Source: Phytohabitans rumicis (lineage in GTDB: Bacteria; Actinomycetota; Actinomycetes; Mycobacteriales; Micromonosporaceae). Taken from it: a stretch of 64,000 bases of DNA. The stretch is from NCBI RefSeq assembly GCF_011764445.1, contig NZ_BLPG01000001.1, positions 2,728,001 through 2,792,000 of the forward strand, given 5' to 3'. The notes under the pieces were generated by a model, which was not told the origin of the DNA, did no database searches, and saw only the letters and a list, made by a program, of their open reading frames with translations. Every line of letters starts with the position of its first letter. Position 1 is the first letter of the stretch. Shown here one piece after another: positions 42,252-51,877 of this stretch. The position numbers and the translations under genes are program-made.

Positions 42252-44528
42252 ATGACAGACGAATACCCGAGCGACCCAGAACTGATCGCCGCGGTCCGCG
42301 CCGGCGACACCGCCGCGTATGAGTTGCTGTACCGCCGGCACGTCGAGGCGGCCCGCCGGGTGGCGCGCACGCTCGTCCGCGACCGGGCCGACGTCGACGA
42401 TCTCGTGGCCGAGGCGTTCGCCAAGCTGCTCGCCACGCTGAGCGCGGGCGGCGGGCCGGACACGGCCTTCCGGCCGTACCTGCTGACCACGATCCGCCGG
42501 CTCTTCTACGACCGCACCCGGCGGGACCGCCGCGAGTCGGTGACCGACGACCCCGCGGCCCACGACCCCGGCGTGCCCTTTGTGGACACGGCGGTGCAGA
42601 GCATCGAGTACGCCTTCGTCGCGCGCGCCTTCGCCCGGCTGCCCGAACGGTGGCAGACCGTGCTGTGGCACACCGAGGTCGAGGGCGAGCCTCCGGCCGC
42701 GGTGGCGCCGCTGCTCGGCCTCACCCCGAACGGCGTCGCCGCCATGGCGTACCGGGCGCGCGAACGGCTGCGCCAGCACTACCTGCAGGAGCACATCGCC
42801 GCCGGGCCCGCCGACGAGTGCCGGTGGGCCATCGAACGCCTCGGCGCCCACGTCCGGGGCGGGCTGTCCCGCCGCGACAACCGCCGCGTCGACGACCACC
42901 TGTCCGAGTGCCGCCGCTGCCACCTGCTCTTCGTCGAACTCGCCGAGGTCAACGCCGGCATGCGCGAGGTCCTGGGCGGCGCGCTGCTGGCCGGCTCCGC
43001 CAGCGCGTACGTCGCCGCGCCCACCGTCGCCGGCCTCTTCGGGCGGCTCGTGCGCCGGCGCTCGACCCAGGCGGCGACCGCCGGTGCGGCCGTGGTCGCC
43101 GGGCTGCTGGTGCTCGCGATGGTCCTGACTGGACAGTCCACTCCGGTGGTTTTGCCCCCGCCATCTCCGTCTGTGTCTCCGTCTGTGTCTGTGTCTGTGT
43201 CACCTTCGTTGGTGGCGCCGACCCCCGTCGCGTCCTATGTGGAGCCGCCGCCCCCTTCCCCGTCCCCTTCGCCCGGCATCGCCGCGCTCGACGCCCGCTT
43301 GCAGCCGGTCGGCACGCTCGTGCGCGGCCGGCCCGGCGTGCTCGCGCTGACCGTCGTCCACTCCGGACGGTCGGGCGGGTCGGGCGGCTGGGCCGCTCCG
43401 GTTCCCGTACCCGACACCGGACCGCTCACCGCGCACATCTGGCTGCCGCGCGGCGTCACGCTGCGCGGCGGCTCAGCGGGCGACGGTTGGCGCTGCGCCG
43501 GCACCCGGTGCCGCCGGTCCTCCCTACCGCCGGGCGCGACCACCCGCGCGTACCTGCCGGTCAGCGTCTCCGCCACGGCGGCCGAGGGCGCGCCGCGGGT
43601 CCGGCTCACCGCGCCCCGCGCGGTCGCGACCCGGGTGGTCTCCCCAGCCGGGGTACGCGCCGGCGGGCTCGCCGCCGTACTCGCCGGCACCATGCCGGCC
43701 ACCGTCGCGGTCGGCGGCAACTCGCTGCTGTCCTGCGGTGGCATGTCGCCGACCTGCGACTCAGTCCGGGAGGGCCGGCGCGAGGCGGACAACGGCGACT
43801 TCCGCATGACCCGGTACGCCGACCCGGCCGCCCCACCCGGCTACCCGTACGGCTCGATGGTGAGCGGCGCGCGGATCCCCGTGCGGGGCAAGGTGATGTG
43901 GGCCGGGCTCTACTGGGCGGGCACCGGATCGCCACCCGACTCCGCGACCGCCCGACTCCACATACCCGGCGGCACCCGCTACACCACCGTCCCCGCGACC
44001 CGCGTGGACCACGCCTCGCACGACGACTTCGACGGCTCGACGTACCAGGCGTCGGCCGACGTCACCCACCTCGTACGCGGCACCCGCGGCGACACGTGGT
44101 GGGTCGCGGTGGACGGCGAGGCGTTCGAGCGCGGGGTGAACGCGTTCGGCGGCTGGGCGCTGCTGCTGATCGTCGACGCGGGCGGGCCGGAACGCACGGT
44201 CGCGGTGTTCGACGGGTTCACGCCGCTGCCGCGCGAGGCGTCGTTCTCGTCGCCGGTGTGGGGCGCGGCCGGCGCGGCGACGGTCGGTCTGGTCGCCTGG
44301 GAAGGCGACCGCACGCTGACCGGCGAGCGGGTCACGCTGGGCGGCCGGCCACTCGGCGACGCCAACCTCGCCAGCAGCCGCGCCGACGGCACACCGGACG
44401 GCTGGCACACCTTCGGCGCGGACGCCCGCCGCCTGACCGGCCGGCTACCCACCTCGACGCCGACGCTGACCGCCTCGACAACCCGCGACGCCTGGCTCCT
44501 CGGCCCAGTAGCCCTGATAACCAGCTAA
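42252..44528 (+). CDS. Membrane-tethered ECF sigma factor fused to zinc-finger, transmembrane and extracellular domains
   Basis: A 758-aa single polypeptide combining regulator and sensor. Sigma region 2 is at about 11-95 (YELLYRRHVEAARRVARTL; VDDLVAEAFAKLLATL) and region 4 at about 120-175 (FARLPERWQTVLWHTEVEGE; GLTPNGVAAMAYRARERLR). An anti-sigma-type zinc finger follows (His216, Cys220, Cys223: VDDHLSECRRC). A transmembrane helix spans about 273-293, then a Pro/Ser/Val linker (297-341), then an extracellular region of about 415 residues. That region has a CGGMSPTC pair and MWAGLYWAGTGSP, a motif seen in actinobacterial surface proteins. ATG 42252 follows AGGA at short spacing. It fits the ECF families with large membrane-anchored C-terminal extensions; the signal and the release mechanism are unknown. 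Confidence 0.85.
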   Translation: MTDEYPSDPELIAAVRAGDTAAYELLYRRHVEAARRVARTLVRDRADVDDLVAEAFAKLLATLSAGGGPDTAFRPYLLTTIRRLFYDRTRRDRRESVTDDPAAHDPGVPFVDTAVQSIEYAFVARAFARLPERWQTVLWHTEVEGEPPAAVAPLLGLTPNGVAAMAYRARERLRQHYLQEHIAAGPADECRWAIERLGAHVRGGLSRRDNRRVDDHLSECRRCHLLFVELAEVNAGMREVLGGALLAGSASAYVAAPTVAGLFGRLVRRRSTQAATAGAAVVAGLLVLAMVLTGQSTPVVLPPPSPSVSPSVSVSVSPSLVAPTPVASYVEPPPPSPSPSPGIAALDARLQPVGTLVRGRPGVLALTVVHSGRSGGSGGWAAPVPVPDTGPLTAHIWLPRGVTLRGGSAGDGWRCAGTRCRRSSLPPGATTRAYLPVSVSATAAEGAPRVRLTAPRAVATRVVSPAGVRAGGLAAVLAGTMPATVAVGGNSLLSCGGMSPTCDSVREGRREADNGDFRMTRYADPAAPPGYPYGSMVSGARIPVRGKVMWAGLYWAGTGSPPDSATARLHIPGGTRYTTVPATRVDHASHDDFDGSTYQASADVTHLVRGTRGDTWWVAVDGEAFERGVNAFGGWALLLIVDAGGPERTVAVFDGFTPLPREASFSSPVWGAAGAATVGLVAWEGDRTLTGERVTLGGRPLGDANLASSRADGTPDGWHTFGADARRLTGRLPTSTPTLTASTTRDAWLLGPVALITS

Positions 44529-44615
44529 TGCTTCGCCCACAGCCCCCGCCGCCCGCCAAGCCGCCCTGAGTAGGCCGCCCCCAAGGCTGGATGCGTCGCC
44601 GGTGGTCCGATTTCT

Positions 44616-44679
44616 GCGGTGATCATGAAGTTAGCGTCAGGGCAAGCGCTCTCCCCAACGCTAACTTCATGATCACCGC
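44616..44679. repeat. 64-nt palindromic intergenic element, copy 2
   Basis: Perfect 22-nt arms (44616-44637 and 44658-44679), the same arm sequence and total length as the element at 725-788, extendable by one more T-A pair outside. It lies in the 323-nt gap between the convergent sigma-fusion and pspM genes. Confidence 0.88.
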
Positions 44680-44688
44680 AGGCTGGCG

Positions 44689-44750
44689 TCGATCTAGGAC
44701 TTATCGTGGGTATCGAGTCCGATTTATACCCACGATTCTTCCTAGATCGA
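44689..44750. repeat. 62-nt palindrome next to the 64-nt element
   Basis: 25-nt arms with three mismatches (44689-44713 and 44726-44750) starting TCGATCTAGGAC. The ends resemble the TCGATCAAGGAC units of the 57-nt family with one change. It may serve as terminator for pspM on the minus strand. The rest of the 323-nt gap shows nothing gene-like. Confidence 0.75.
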
Positions 44751-44851
44751 TTCGGTCACTCGACTTGGTGGGGTACGCCGGGACCTTGGGCCCGGTTGTG
44801 GCGGACACATCGGACGCAAGATCCCGCCCTGCCCCACCAAGCTCCGGGGGC

Positions 44852-45644
44852 TCAGGCGGTTTGGGAGCCTCGGGTGCGCATGGGGTCGGAGAGGTCGCGG
44901 AGCTCGGCTAGGCCGGCCGCTACGCCCCTCAGCAGGTCACTCGCCTCGGTGAGGCGGGAGACAGCGGGGTGCTCGGTGACCATGCGGCCGTCTTCGGCGA
45001 CGTAGCTGGCGGCGGCCGCGACCAGCCGCTCGTACGCCGCGACGCCGCCCTCCAACTGCTCGACCAGGTTGGCGCGGGCATCCTCCAGCGCCGGCCGGGT
45101 GTCGGACGGCGCGAACCGAAGCGCCTTTTCCACGCTGGCCACCCGGTGCGCGAGGTCACGCAGGGACTGCTCGGCCACCGCCGCCTCCAGCAGCGCCGGC
45201 TCACCCGGCCCGGTCAGCCGGCCGGCGAGGCCCGACAGGGTCGCCGCGGCCCGGTCGAGCCGGGTCCACGGGCCGGCCGCCACCGAGCCGCGCAGGGCGA
45301 ATCGGGCCTGCTGACGACGTACCTCATCGAGGGCCGAACGCCCGACGGGCAGCCGCTGCACGGCGGCGACCAGCCGGGCGCGGGCCTGCTCCCCGGCCAT
45401 GGCCGGGTCGAGCGGCGGCGGCGCCGGCTGTGCGGCGAGCGCGCGCAGGTCGACCCAGCGCCACGCGGCCATGACGACCGATCCGCCCGCCGCAGCGGCC
45501 CAGAAGGCGTCGGCGAGGCCCAGCCCGGCGTACGGGGTGAGCACGGCAGCGGCGCCCCGAGGCCCCCGCGAGCACACTCCAGCGGCGCGCGGACCGGCGC
45601 AGCCGGCGCAGACGTCGGAAGTAGCGGGCTCGCGGGTCAGCCAC
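44852..45644 (-). CDS. pspM: PspM-like phage-shock envelope protein (frameshifted)
   Basis: About 263 aa after repair. The N terminus is basic (ARYFRRLRRLRRSARRWSV), followed by two hydrophobic segments (LAGASGAAAVLTPYAGLGLA and FWAAAAGGSVVMAAW). A helical cytoplasmic part follows (VEKALRFAPSDTRPALEDARANLVEQLEGG). In mycobacteria the protein after PspA is a membrane partner of PspA. GTG 45644 with GGGGAG upstream begins 15 nt after pspA. The N-terminal 30 codons and the rest are in different frames. Removing one C from the runs at 45555-45558 or 45563-45567 joins them; unlike the other breaks here, this is an extra base. Confidence 0.82.
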
Positions 45645-45659
45645 GGGTCACTCCCCTGC

Positions 45660-46526
45660 TCAGCCGGCAGCGCTGGCGTCGCCGGAGGTTTTATCCTTGT
45701 TGGCCAGGCTGGCCCGGAGCTGGTCGAGCCGGGCGACGCCGGCCGTGTCGGCGGCACTGGCGGCCGGCTCGACGGCGGGAGCGGCGGGCTTCGAAGCGAG
45801 CTTTTCCCCGGCCATGCTGGCCCGGATCTGCTCCAGCCGCGACGATCCGGCCAGGTCCAACGTGGACTTCTGGATTTCCAGCATCCGCCCCTCGACGGAG
45901 TTGCCGGCGAGCTCCGCGCGGCCCATCGCGTTGGCGTACCGCCGCTCGATCTTTTCCCGCACCTCGTCGAGCGACGGGGTGTTGCCGGGCGCGGCCAGCG
46001 CCGACATCGACTCCAGCGAGCGGGCCACGCTCTCCTGCATCTTGGCCTGCTCCAGCTGGCTGAGCAGCTTGGTGCGCTCGGCGAGCTTCTGCTGGAGGAT
46101 CATGGCGTTGTTTTCCACCGCCTGGCGCGCCTGGCCGGCAGCCCCCAACGCCTGGTCGTGCAGCGTCTTGAGGTCTTCCATCGACTGCTCGGCGGCGACA
46201 AGCTGGGTGGCGAGAGTCGTTGCCGTCTGCTCGTACTTGCCGGCCTCGGCCTCGTCACCGCCCGCCCGCGACTTGTCGGCCAGGACCAGCGCCTGGCGGG
46301 CCATCGACTGCAGCTTCTCCACCTCGGACATCTGGCGGGACAGCTTCATCTCCAGCTGCCGCTGGTTGCCGATGACCGCGGCCGCCTGCTGCACTAGCGC
46401 CTGATGCTGGCGCTGGGCGTCCTCGATGGCCTGCTGGATCTGCACCTTCGGATCGGCGTACTCGTCGATCCTGGCGCCGAACAACGCCATCAGGTAGCGC
46501 CAGCCCTTGACGAACGGGTTCGCCAT
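45660..46526 (-). CDS. pspA: PspA/IM30-family envelope stress protein
   Basis: A 288-aa peripheral membrane protein that binds stressed membranes. The amphipathic N-terminal helix is [16 protein letters not shown]. Long coiled-coil helices (about 25-215) include [38 protein letters not shown] and [20 protein letters not shown]. The Ala/Pro-rich tail repeats a short motif, [14 protein letters not shown] and [14 protein letters not shown]. It lies downstream of the regulator clgR with a 180-nt gap and is followed by pspM, as in the mycobacterial clgR-pspA-pspM module. Confidence 0.95.
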   Translation of the reverse strand: MANPFVKGWRYLMALFGARIDEYADPKVQIQQAIEDAQRQHQALVQQAAAVIGNQRQLEMKLSRQMSEVEKLQSMARQALVLADKSRAGGDEAEAGKYEQTATTLATQLVAAEQSMEDLKTLHDQALGAAGQARQAVENNAMILQQKLAERTKLLSQLEQAKMQESVARSLESMSALAAPGNTPSLDEVREKIERRYANAMGRAELAGNSVEGRMLEIQKSTLDLAGSSRLEQIRASMAGEKLASKPAAPAVEPAASAADTAGVARLDQLRASLANKDKTSGDASAAG

Positions 46527-46706
46527 CTCCGCGGTATCCCCTCAGTGTCTGCACTCCGGTCGGAGCCGGCGCCGCACGAGCGACGCGCCCCCGCGGTCCG
46601 GCAGAGTTCCATACTCCCAGCCCGACGCCAGTGCGTCATGCGTCCTCAGGGGGATATCCGGGTAAGCACCCGTCCCTGCCGCCCCGCGCGTTAACCCTAC
46701 GCCCGC

Positions 46707-47189
46707 TCAGGCGGCGCAGACTACATCGCGGTCGCGGGGCGCGGTGCGCACGTTGCGCGTGGACCGCAGGACGGCCTTGAGCGGCGTCTCCTGCCGGATC
46801 GAGACCGACACCGAGCCTTCGCTGATCCGGTGCACACCGGCCTCCGCCTTGGCCGAGGAGGCCGCGGGTGCCGGAGAGGTCGGCGCGCCAGCGGGTGCGG
46901 CGGCCGACGACGCGTGGTCGCCACCTTGCGCCGGCACCAGCACGCCCGCCATCTCCTCGGAGAGCGCCAACGTGTCACTCACCTCGCGCAACACCTCGGA
47001 GAGCTGGGCACCGAGGGCGTCACAAATCGAGGCGAGCAGCTCGCTGGAGGCTTCCTTCTGGCCCCTCTCGATCTCGGAGAGGTAGCCGAGGCTCACGTTG
47101 GCCGCGGTGGACACTTCGCGCAGGGTGCGGTGCTGCCCCTGCCGGCGCGCGCGCAGTGCGTCACCGATCACCCGGCGTAGCAGGACCAT
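46707..47189 (-). CDS. clgR: ClgR-type HTH transcriptional activator
   Basis: A 160-aa XRE/Cro-type regulator. The HTH is [33 protein letters not shown] (about 23-55). ClgR in actinobacteria activates clp protease genes and the psp module. The protein ends DRDVVCAA; a C-terminal Ala-Ala marks ClgR for ClpP-dependent degradation in related species. I chose the ATG at 47189 (GGGGAGGTG upstream). The sequence AACGCTTCTCGCAA at 47205-47218, just upstream, is a possible autoregulatory box but matches known sites only loosely. Confidence 0.93.
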   Translation of the reverse strand: MVLLRRVIGDALRARRQGQHRTLREVSTAANVSLGYLSEIERGQKEASSELLASICDALGAQLSEVLREVSDTLALSEEMAGVLVPAQGGDHASSAAAPAGAPTSPAPAASSAKAEAGVHRISEGSVSVSIRQETPLKAVLRSTRNVRTAPRDRDVVCAA

Positions 47190-47342
47190 CGCACCTCCCC
47201 TGGGAACGCTTCTCGCAACCGTACCCGCTCCAGAGCGCGACGACAGCTTCCCACTCCATCGATCTTGCCCGCACAGAGTCACAAAACAGACACCCCGGCA
47301 CGCGCCTAGCCTCCACCGCCTCGCTCGCGGCGCCACCGCCGC

Positions 47343-47457
47343 CAATCAAGGACGCGTCGATCAAGGGCTTGTGCGTCGATCAAGGGCAAATGGCCGTGGA
47401 TCGGAGATCAAAGCACGACCGTTCGCCCTTGATCGGCGGGAAAAGCCTTGATCGAAC
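47343..47457. repeat. 57-nt palindromic element (copy 5) with flanking GATCAAGG units
   Basis: Core at 47378-47434. Its centre (GATCGGAGATCAAAG) is the reverse complement of the centre of copy 4, so this copy is inserted in the opposite orientation. It lies in the 303-nt gap between clgR and cinA, where nothing else gene-like is seen apart from the clgR promoter region. Confidence 0.85.
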
Positions 47458-47492
47458 GGCAGGGGACGCTGTGGCCCGGGGGGCGGAGGGGG

Positions 47493-47978
47493 TTAGAGGT
47501 GGGCGGCTAGGAGGCGGAGGGCCGCGGTGACGGTGCCGTCCCGTACGGCCTGGCGACCCCCGTCGAGGTGGAGTTCGCGCACGTCGGACCCGGATGGGCC
47601 GGCTACCGCCACGTACGCCAGGCCGACCGGCCGGCCGTCCTGCGGTTCGGGCCCGGCCACACCGGTAGTGGAGAGCCCCCAATCGGCGCCGCACCGGGCC
47701 CGGCCACCCTCGGCCATGGCGATCGCCACGTCGGGGTCGATCGGTCCGCGGGCGTGGAGCAGGTCGGCCGGTACGCCGGCCAGGGTGGCCTTGAGGTCGG
47801 TGGCGTAGACCACCAGGCCGCCCCGGAAGACCGCGCTCGCCCCGGCGACCTCCACGATCGCGGCCGCCACCAGGCCGCCGGTCAGGGACTCGACGACGGC
47901 CAGCGTCTGCTTGCGTTCGACCAGCGCGTGGATCACGCCGGCAGCGGCCGATGGCTCCATGATCAGGGCGCCCGCCAA
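47493..47978 (-). CDS. cinA: CinA-family nicotinamide-nucleotide amidohydrolase
   Basis: A 161-aa stand-alone CinA C-terminal domain (PncC-like) that deamidates NMN. Motifs: LAVVESLTGGLVAAAIVEVAGAS with catalytic Ser, FRGGLVVYATDLKATLAGV, and ADWGLSTTGVAGPEPQDGRPVGLAYVAV. The N-terminal molybdopterin-like domain is absent, as usual in actinobacteria. The start at 47978 or at internal ATG 47960 is equally possible. It follows pgsA by 19 nt. Confidence 0.93.
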   Translation of the reverse strand: MAGALIMEPSAAAGVIHALVERKQTLAVVESLTGGLVAAAIVEVAGASAVFRGGLVVYATDLKATLAGVPADLLHARGPIDPDVAIAMAEGGRARCGADWGLSTTGVAGPEPQDGRPVGLAYVAVAGPSGSDVRELHLDGGRQAVRDGTVTAALRLLAAHL

Positions 47979-47997
47979 GCCGTGGGAACGAAGCGCA

Positions 47998-48579
47998 TCA
48001 GGGGGCGCTCCGGAGCCGGAGGGCGCGGACGGTGTAGTCGAGGCCGGTCACCACCGTCGCGATCACCGCCGCCGCCATGATCCACGGTCCGACGTCGGCG
48101 AGCCCGGAGGTGAAGGGCCACAGGTACCAGGTGATCGCGAGGATCTGGAGCGTCGTCTTGATCTTGCCGCCACGGCTGGCGGCGATGACGCCGTACCGGA
48201 TGACCCAGAAGCGCAGCAGCGTCACGCCGATCTCGCGGACCAGGATCGCGGCGGTCACCCACCACGGCAGCAGGTCGTACCAGGACAGCAGCACCAGCGC
48301 GGAGCCGGTCAGCGCCTTGTCCGCGATCGGGTCGGCCACCTTGCCGAACGCGGTCACGAGGCCGTACCGCCGGGCGATCCAGCCGTCGATGAAGTCGGTG
48401 AGCGACGCCACCCCGAACGTGACGCAGGCCGCGATCCGCCAGTCCCGGTCGGTCATCTCCGAAGCCGTGACCATGAGGACGAAGACGGGCACCAGGAACA
48501 GCCGGAGCGTGGTGATCGCGTTCGCGGCGTTCACCACGGGCACCGGAGGAATCGACGCCCGCACGGCCGGATCCGTCAT
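47998..48579 (-). CDS. pgsA: CDP-diacylglycerol-glycerol-3-phosphate 3-phosphatidyltransferase
   Basis: A 193-aa membrane enzyme of phosphatidylglycerol synthesis. The CDP-alcohol phosphotransferase motif is seen as [20 protein letters not shown] followed by ADPIADK (about 62-88). Four to six hydrophobic segments are present. ATG 48579 overlaps the rimO stop by 4 nt, and cinA follows. Confidence 0.94.
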   Translation of the reverse strand: MTDPAVRASIPPVPVVNAANAITTLRLFLVPVFVLMVTASEMTDRDWRIAACVTFGVASLTDFIDGWIARRYGLVTAFGKVADPIADKALTGSALVLLSWYDLLPWWVTAAILVREIGVTLLRFWVIRYGVIAASRGGKIKTTLQILAITWYLWPFTSGLADVGPWIMAAAVIATVVTGLDYTVRALRLRSAP

Positions 48580-50117
48580 ATAGGTGCTCCGCCGGCTGGC
48601 TCGCTGCGCTCGCTTCGGCCCCGGCTGCCGGCAGACTCCGAGCTTGCCGCTCCGCGCCAAGCTCCGGACTCCGCCGACCCCGGGGCCGCCGAGACCATCT
48701 CGGTCGGTACGGCCACGAGGTCGACGCCCTCGGTGGCGGTGACGGTGGCGCGGACCAGGTCACCGGGGCGCAGCGCGGCGAGGTCGACGCCCGTGTCGCC
48801 GGCCACCAGTGTGGTGGAGCCGTCGACCTCGGGGGCCTGGTGCGCGGCCCGCCCCTCGATCTCGCCGGACGAAGCGGAGCCCGAGACCGAGTCGACCAGC
48901 ACGTCCACCGTCGAGCCGAGCCGCTCCTCCGCCCGCTGGGTGCACAGCTCGTCGGCGAGCGCGAGCAGCTTGTCGTACCGCCGCTTGATCGTCGCCCGGC
49001 TCACCTTGCCGGACATGGTGGCGGCCTCGGTGCCGTCCTCGTCGCTGTAGTCGAACACCCCGATGGCGTCCAGCCGCGCGTCGGTGAGGAAGCGCACTAA
49101 TTCGTCCACATCGGACCGGGTCTCGCCGGGGAAGCCGACGATGAAGTTGCTCCGGGCCCCCGCCGACGGCGCGAACGAACGCACGGACGACAGCAGGTCG
49201 AGGAAGCGGCCGGTGGAGCCGAACCGGCGCATCCGGCGCAGCACCGGCTCGCTGGAGTGCTGGAAGGACAGGTCGAAGTACGGCGCGACGCCGGGCGTGG
49301 TGGCGATCACCTCGACCAGCCCGGGGCGGGTCTCGGCCGGCTGGAGGTAGCTGGCGCGTACCCGCACGATGCCGTCGACGGCGGCCAACTGCGGCAGGAG
49401 CCGCTCCAGCAGCCGCGGGTCGCCCAGGTCCTTGCCGTACGACGTGGAGTTCTCGCTCACCAGCACCAGCTCGCGCACGCCCGTCTTGGCCAGCCACTCG
49501 GCCTCGGCGAGCAGCTCGTCCGGCGTACGCGAGACGAAGGCCCCGCGGAATGCGGGGATCGCGCAGAACGCGCACCGGCGGTCGCAGCCGCTGGCGAGCT
49601 TGAGCGAGGCGACCGGGCCGTCGGCGAGGCGGCGCCGGCGCAGATGCTTGGGCAGGTGTCCGGGGAGCACCACGTCGGTGTCCCGGCGGGCCACCGGGGT
49701 GAGCGGCAGCAGCTCGCGGCGGTCGCGCGGGGTGTGCGCGTCGTGCCGCTCACCGGCCAGCACCGCGCCGAGCCGGGCCGAGATGTCCGGGTAGTCGTCG
49801 AAGCCGAGCACCGCGTGCGCCTCGGGCAGGCTGTCGGCCAGCTCCCGGCCGTACCGCTCGGCCATGCAGCCGGCCGCGACCACCTTGGCGCCGGTGTCCG
49901 CGGCCGCCATGAGGGTCTGGATCGAGTCCTGCTTGGCCTTTTCCACGAAGCCGCACGTGTTGACCAGCACCACGTCGGCGCGCTCGCCGTCGGTGGTGAC
50001 CTCCCACCCCTCGGCGTGCAGCCGTCCCGCCAGCTCCTCCGAGTCGACCTCGTTGCGAGCACAGCCCAACGTCAACAGGGCAACACGGCGACCAACCGGG
50101 GAAGATGCGGACACCAC
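48576..50117 (-). CDS. rimO: Ribosomal protein S12 methylthiotransferase
   Basis: A 513-aa radical-SAM enzyme that methylthiolates an Asp of ribosomal protein S12. The N-terminal Fe-S domain has [18 protein letters not shown] with Cys residues at about 18, 54 and 83. The radical-SAM motif is [22 protein letters not shown]-terminal TRAM domain ([15 protein letters not shown]...) is followed by a low-complexity Ser/Gly tail of about 40 residues that is longer than usual. It starts at tandem GTG codons 50117/50114. Confidence 0.94.
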   Translation of the reverse strand: MVSASSPVGRRVALLTLGCARNEVDSEELAGRLHAEGWEVTTDGERADVVLVNTCGFVEKAKQDSIQTLMAAADTGAKVVAAGCMAERYGRELADSLPEAHAVLGFDDYPDISARLGAVLAGERHDAHTPRDRRELLPLTPVARRDTDVVLPGHLPKHLRRRRLADGPVASLKLASGCDRRCAFCAIPAFRGAFVSRTPDELLAEAEWLAKTGVRELVLVSENSTSYGKDLGDPRLLERLLPQLAAVDGIVRVRASYLQPAETRPGLVEVIATTPGVAPYFDLSFQHSSEPVLRRMRRFGSTGRFLDLLSSVRSFAPSAGARSNFIVGFPGETRSDVDELVRFLTDARLDAIGVFDYSDEDGTEAATMSGKVSRATIKRRYDKLLALADELCTQRAEERLGSTVDVLVDSVSGSASSGEIEGRAAHQAPEVDGSTTLVAGDTGVDLAALRPGDLVRATVTATEGVDLVAVPTEMVSAAPGSAESGAWRGAASSESAGSRGRSERSEPAGGAPI

Positions 50118-50149
50118 CCGAGGGTACCGGGTGAGGGACGATCTGCTGC

Positions 50150-51403
50150 ATGAGCGACCGCATCGTCAACTGGGCCGGCAACGTCACGTTCGACGCAAAG
50201 CGCCTGCACCGCCCCTCCTCCGTCGCGGAGATCCGCGACCTCGTCGCGGGCGCGCCGAAGGTCCACGCCCTCGGCACCGCGCACTCGTTCAACCGGATCG
50301 CCGACTCGCCCGGCGATCTGGTCTCCGTCGCCGGGCTGCCCCGGCTGATGGACATCGACTCCGCCGGCCGCACCGTGACCGCGAGCGCCGGGCTGCGGTA
50401 CGGGGAGCTGGCGCCGTACCTGCACGAGAACGGGTTCGCGCTGCACAACCTCGGGTCGCTGCCGCACCTGTCGATCGCCGGCGCCTGCGCGACGGGTACG
50501 CACGGGTCCGGCGAGCGCAACGGCGGCCTGGCCACCGCGGTATCGGGCCTGGAGCTGGTCGCCGCGGGCGGTGAACAGGTCAAGCTGGACCGGACCAGCG
50601 AGCTCTTCCCCGCGGCGGTGGTCGGGCTCGGCGCGTTCGGCGTCGCCACGAGCGTCACGCTGGACCTCCAGCCGACCTTCGAGGTCGAGCAGCACGTGTA
50701 CGACGGCCTGCCGTTCGACGCGTTCCGGGAGCACTTCGCCGAGGTGATGGGCGCCGGCTACAGCGTGAGCGCGTTCACCGCCTGGGCGGGGACGCTCACC
50801 ATCTGGCTCAAGCGCCGCGTCGACGGCCCGCCCGCGCCGGCCGGCCGCTGGCTGGGCGCCACCCCGGCGGACGGGCCCCGGCACCCCGTGCCCGGCATGC
50901 CGGCCAGCAACTGCACCGAACAGCTCGGCGTGCCCGGTCCCTGGCACGAGCGGCTGCCGCACTTCCAGCTGGAGTTCACCCCGAGCAGCGGCGAGGAGTT
51001 GCAGTCCGAGTACTTCGTGGCGCGCCGGGACGCGGTCGACGCGCTGGTCGCCCTGGATGGCATCCGCGACCGGATCGCGCCGGTCCTGCAGATCTCCGAG
51101 ATCCGCACGATCGCCGCGGACGACCTGTGGCTGAGCCCGGCGTACGGGCGGGACAGCGTCGCGTTTCACTTCACCTGGGTCAAGGACACCGCGGCGGTCA
51201 CTCCGGTGCTCGCCGCGATCGAGGAGCGGCTCGCGCCGTTCGCCGCCCGGCCGCACTGGGGCAAGGTCTTCGTGATGGCCCCGGACCTGCTGGCCGAGCG
51301 GTACGAGCGGCTGCGGGACTTCGCCACCCTGGCCCGCCGCCACGACCCCGCCGGCGTCTTCCGCAACGACATGCTCGACGGACTAGCCTCGATGGACTGG
51401 TGA
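50150..51403 (+). CDS. FAD-linked alditol oxidase
   Basis: A 417-aa VAO/PCMH-family oxidase resembling Streptomyces AldO, which oxidises xylitol and sorbitol with O2 to give H2O2. The PCMH FAD domain has [18 protein letters not shown] (candidate covalent-FAD His45) and [21 protein letters not shown] (about 103-123). The C terminus is THWGKVF-like ([11 protein letters not shown]) plus [12 protein letters not shown]. It is plus-strand and divergent from rimO, with only 32 nt between starts. Xylitol or another alditol as substrate is inferred from the family. Confidence 0.9.
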   Translation: MSDRIVNWAGNVTFDAKRLHRPSSVAEIRDLVAGAPKVHALGTAHSFNRIADSPGDLVSVAGLPRLMDIDSAGRTVTASAGLRYGELAPYLHENGFALHNLGSLPHLSIAGACATGTHGSGERNGGLATAVSGLELVAAGGEQVKLDRTSELFPAAVVGLGAFGVATSVTLDLQPTFEVEQHVYDGLPFDAFREHFAEVMGAGYSVSAFTAWAGTLTIWLKRRVDGPPAPAGRWLGATPADGPRHPVPGMPASNCTEQLGVPGPWHERLPHFQLEFTPSSGEELQSEYFVARRDAVDALVALDGIRDRIAPVLQISEIRTIAADDLWLSPAYGRDSVAFHFTWVKDTAAVTPVLAAIEERLAPFAARPHWGKVFVMAPDLLAERYERLRDFATLARRHDPAGVFRNDMLDGLASMDW

Positions 51404-51531
51404 ACTATCCCACCAAAACGGGCGGATCCGCGGGCGGCTGGGTAGCCTGGACGGCAGGCGGCGCCACTCGCGACCGCCCCGGACGAGAGCGCTGCCGTAC
51501 CCGGTCCAGCAAAGACGGCGCGCAGACGGCC

Positions 51532-51780
51532 ATGACCCTCACTTTTATCGAGGTCGGCGGCTCGCTGCTGATCCTCGCCGCGTTCGCCGCCACCCAGTTG
51601 GGGCGGCTGGATGCCCACTCCCCGACGTACCTGGTGCTCAACGCCGCCGGCTCCACGGTGCTGGCGGTGATCGCCATCGCACACTCCGCCTGGGGCTTCC
51701 TCCTCCTGGAGGCCACCTGGGCGGTGGTGTCCACGGTCGCCCTGGCCGCTGGACGTTTTCCCCGCGATCGTGGCGAGTAG
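51532..51780 (+). CDS. Small CBU_0592-like membrane protein
   Basis: An 82-aa protein with three predicted transmembrane segments (FIEVGGSLLILAAFAATQL; YLVLNAAGSTVLAVIAIA; WGFLLLEATWAVVSTVALAA). The pattern is typical of small CBU_0592-type proteins of unknown function. ATG 51532 has no strong ribosome binding site. It lies between the oxidase and helicase genes on the same strand. Confidence 0.8.
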   Translation: MTLTFIEVGGSLLILAAFAATQLGRLDAHSPTYLVLNAAGSTVLAVIAIAHSAWGFLLLEATWAVVSTVALAAGRFPRDRGE

Positions 51781-51877
51781 ATCTCAGGTAGGCTGGGTTA
51801 CTTCCACGTCGATCCCCGACCTGCCGCGGCCCCATGGCCTGGGCGTACAGGGCGGCCCTGCTACGTTCGGAGACTTC

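Noticed and set aside
44852-45757. 301-aa start for pspM reaching back into pspA
   Set aside because: The first ~65 residues overlap the end of pspA out of frame. GTG 45644 with GGGGAG and a PspM-like basic N terminus fits better after correcting one base.
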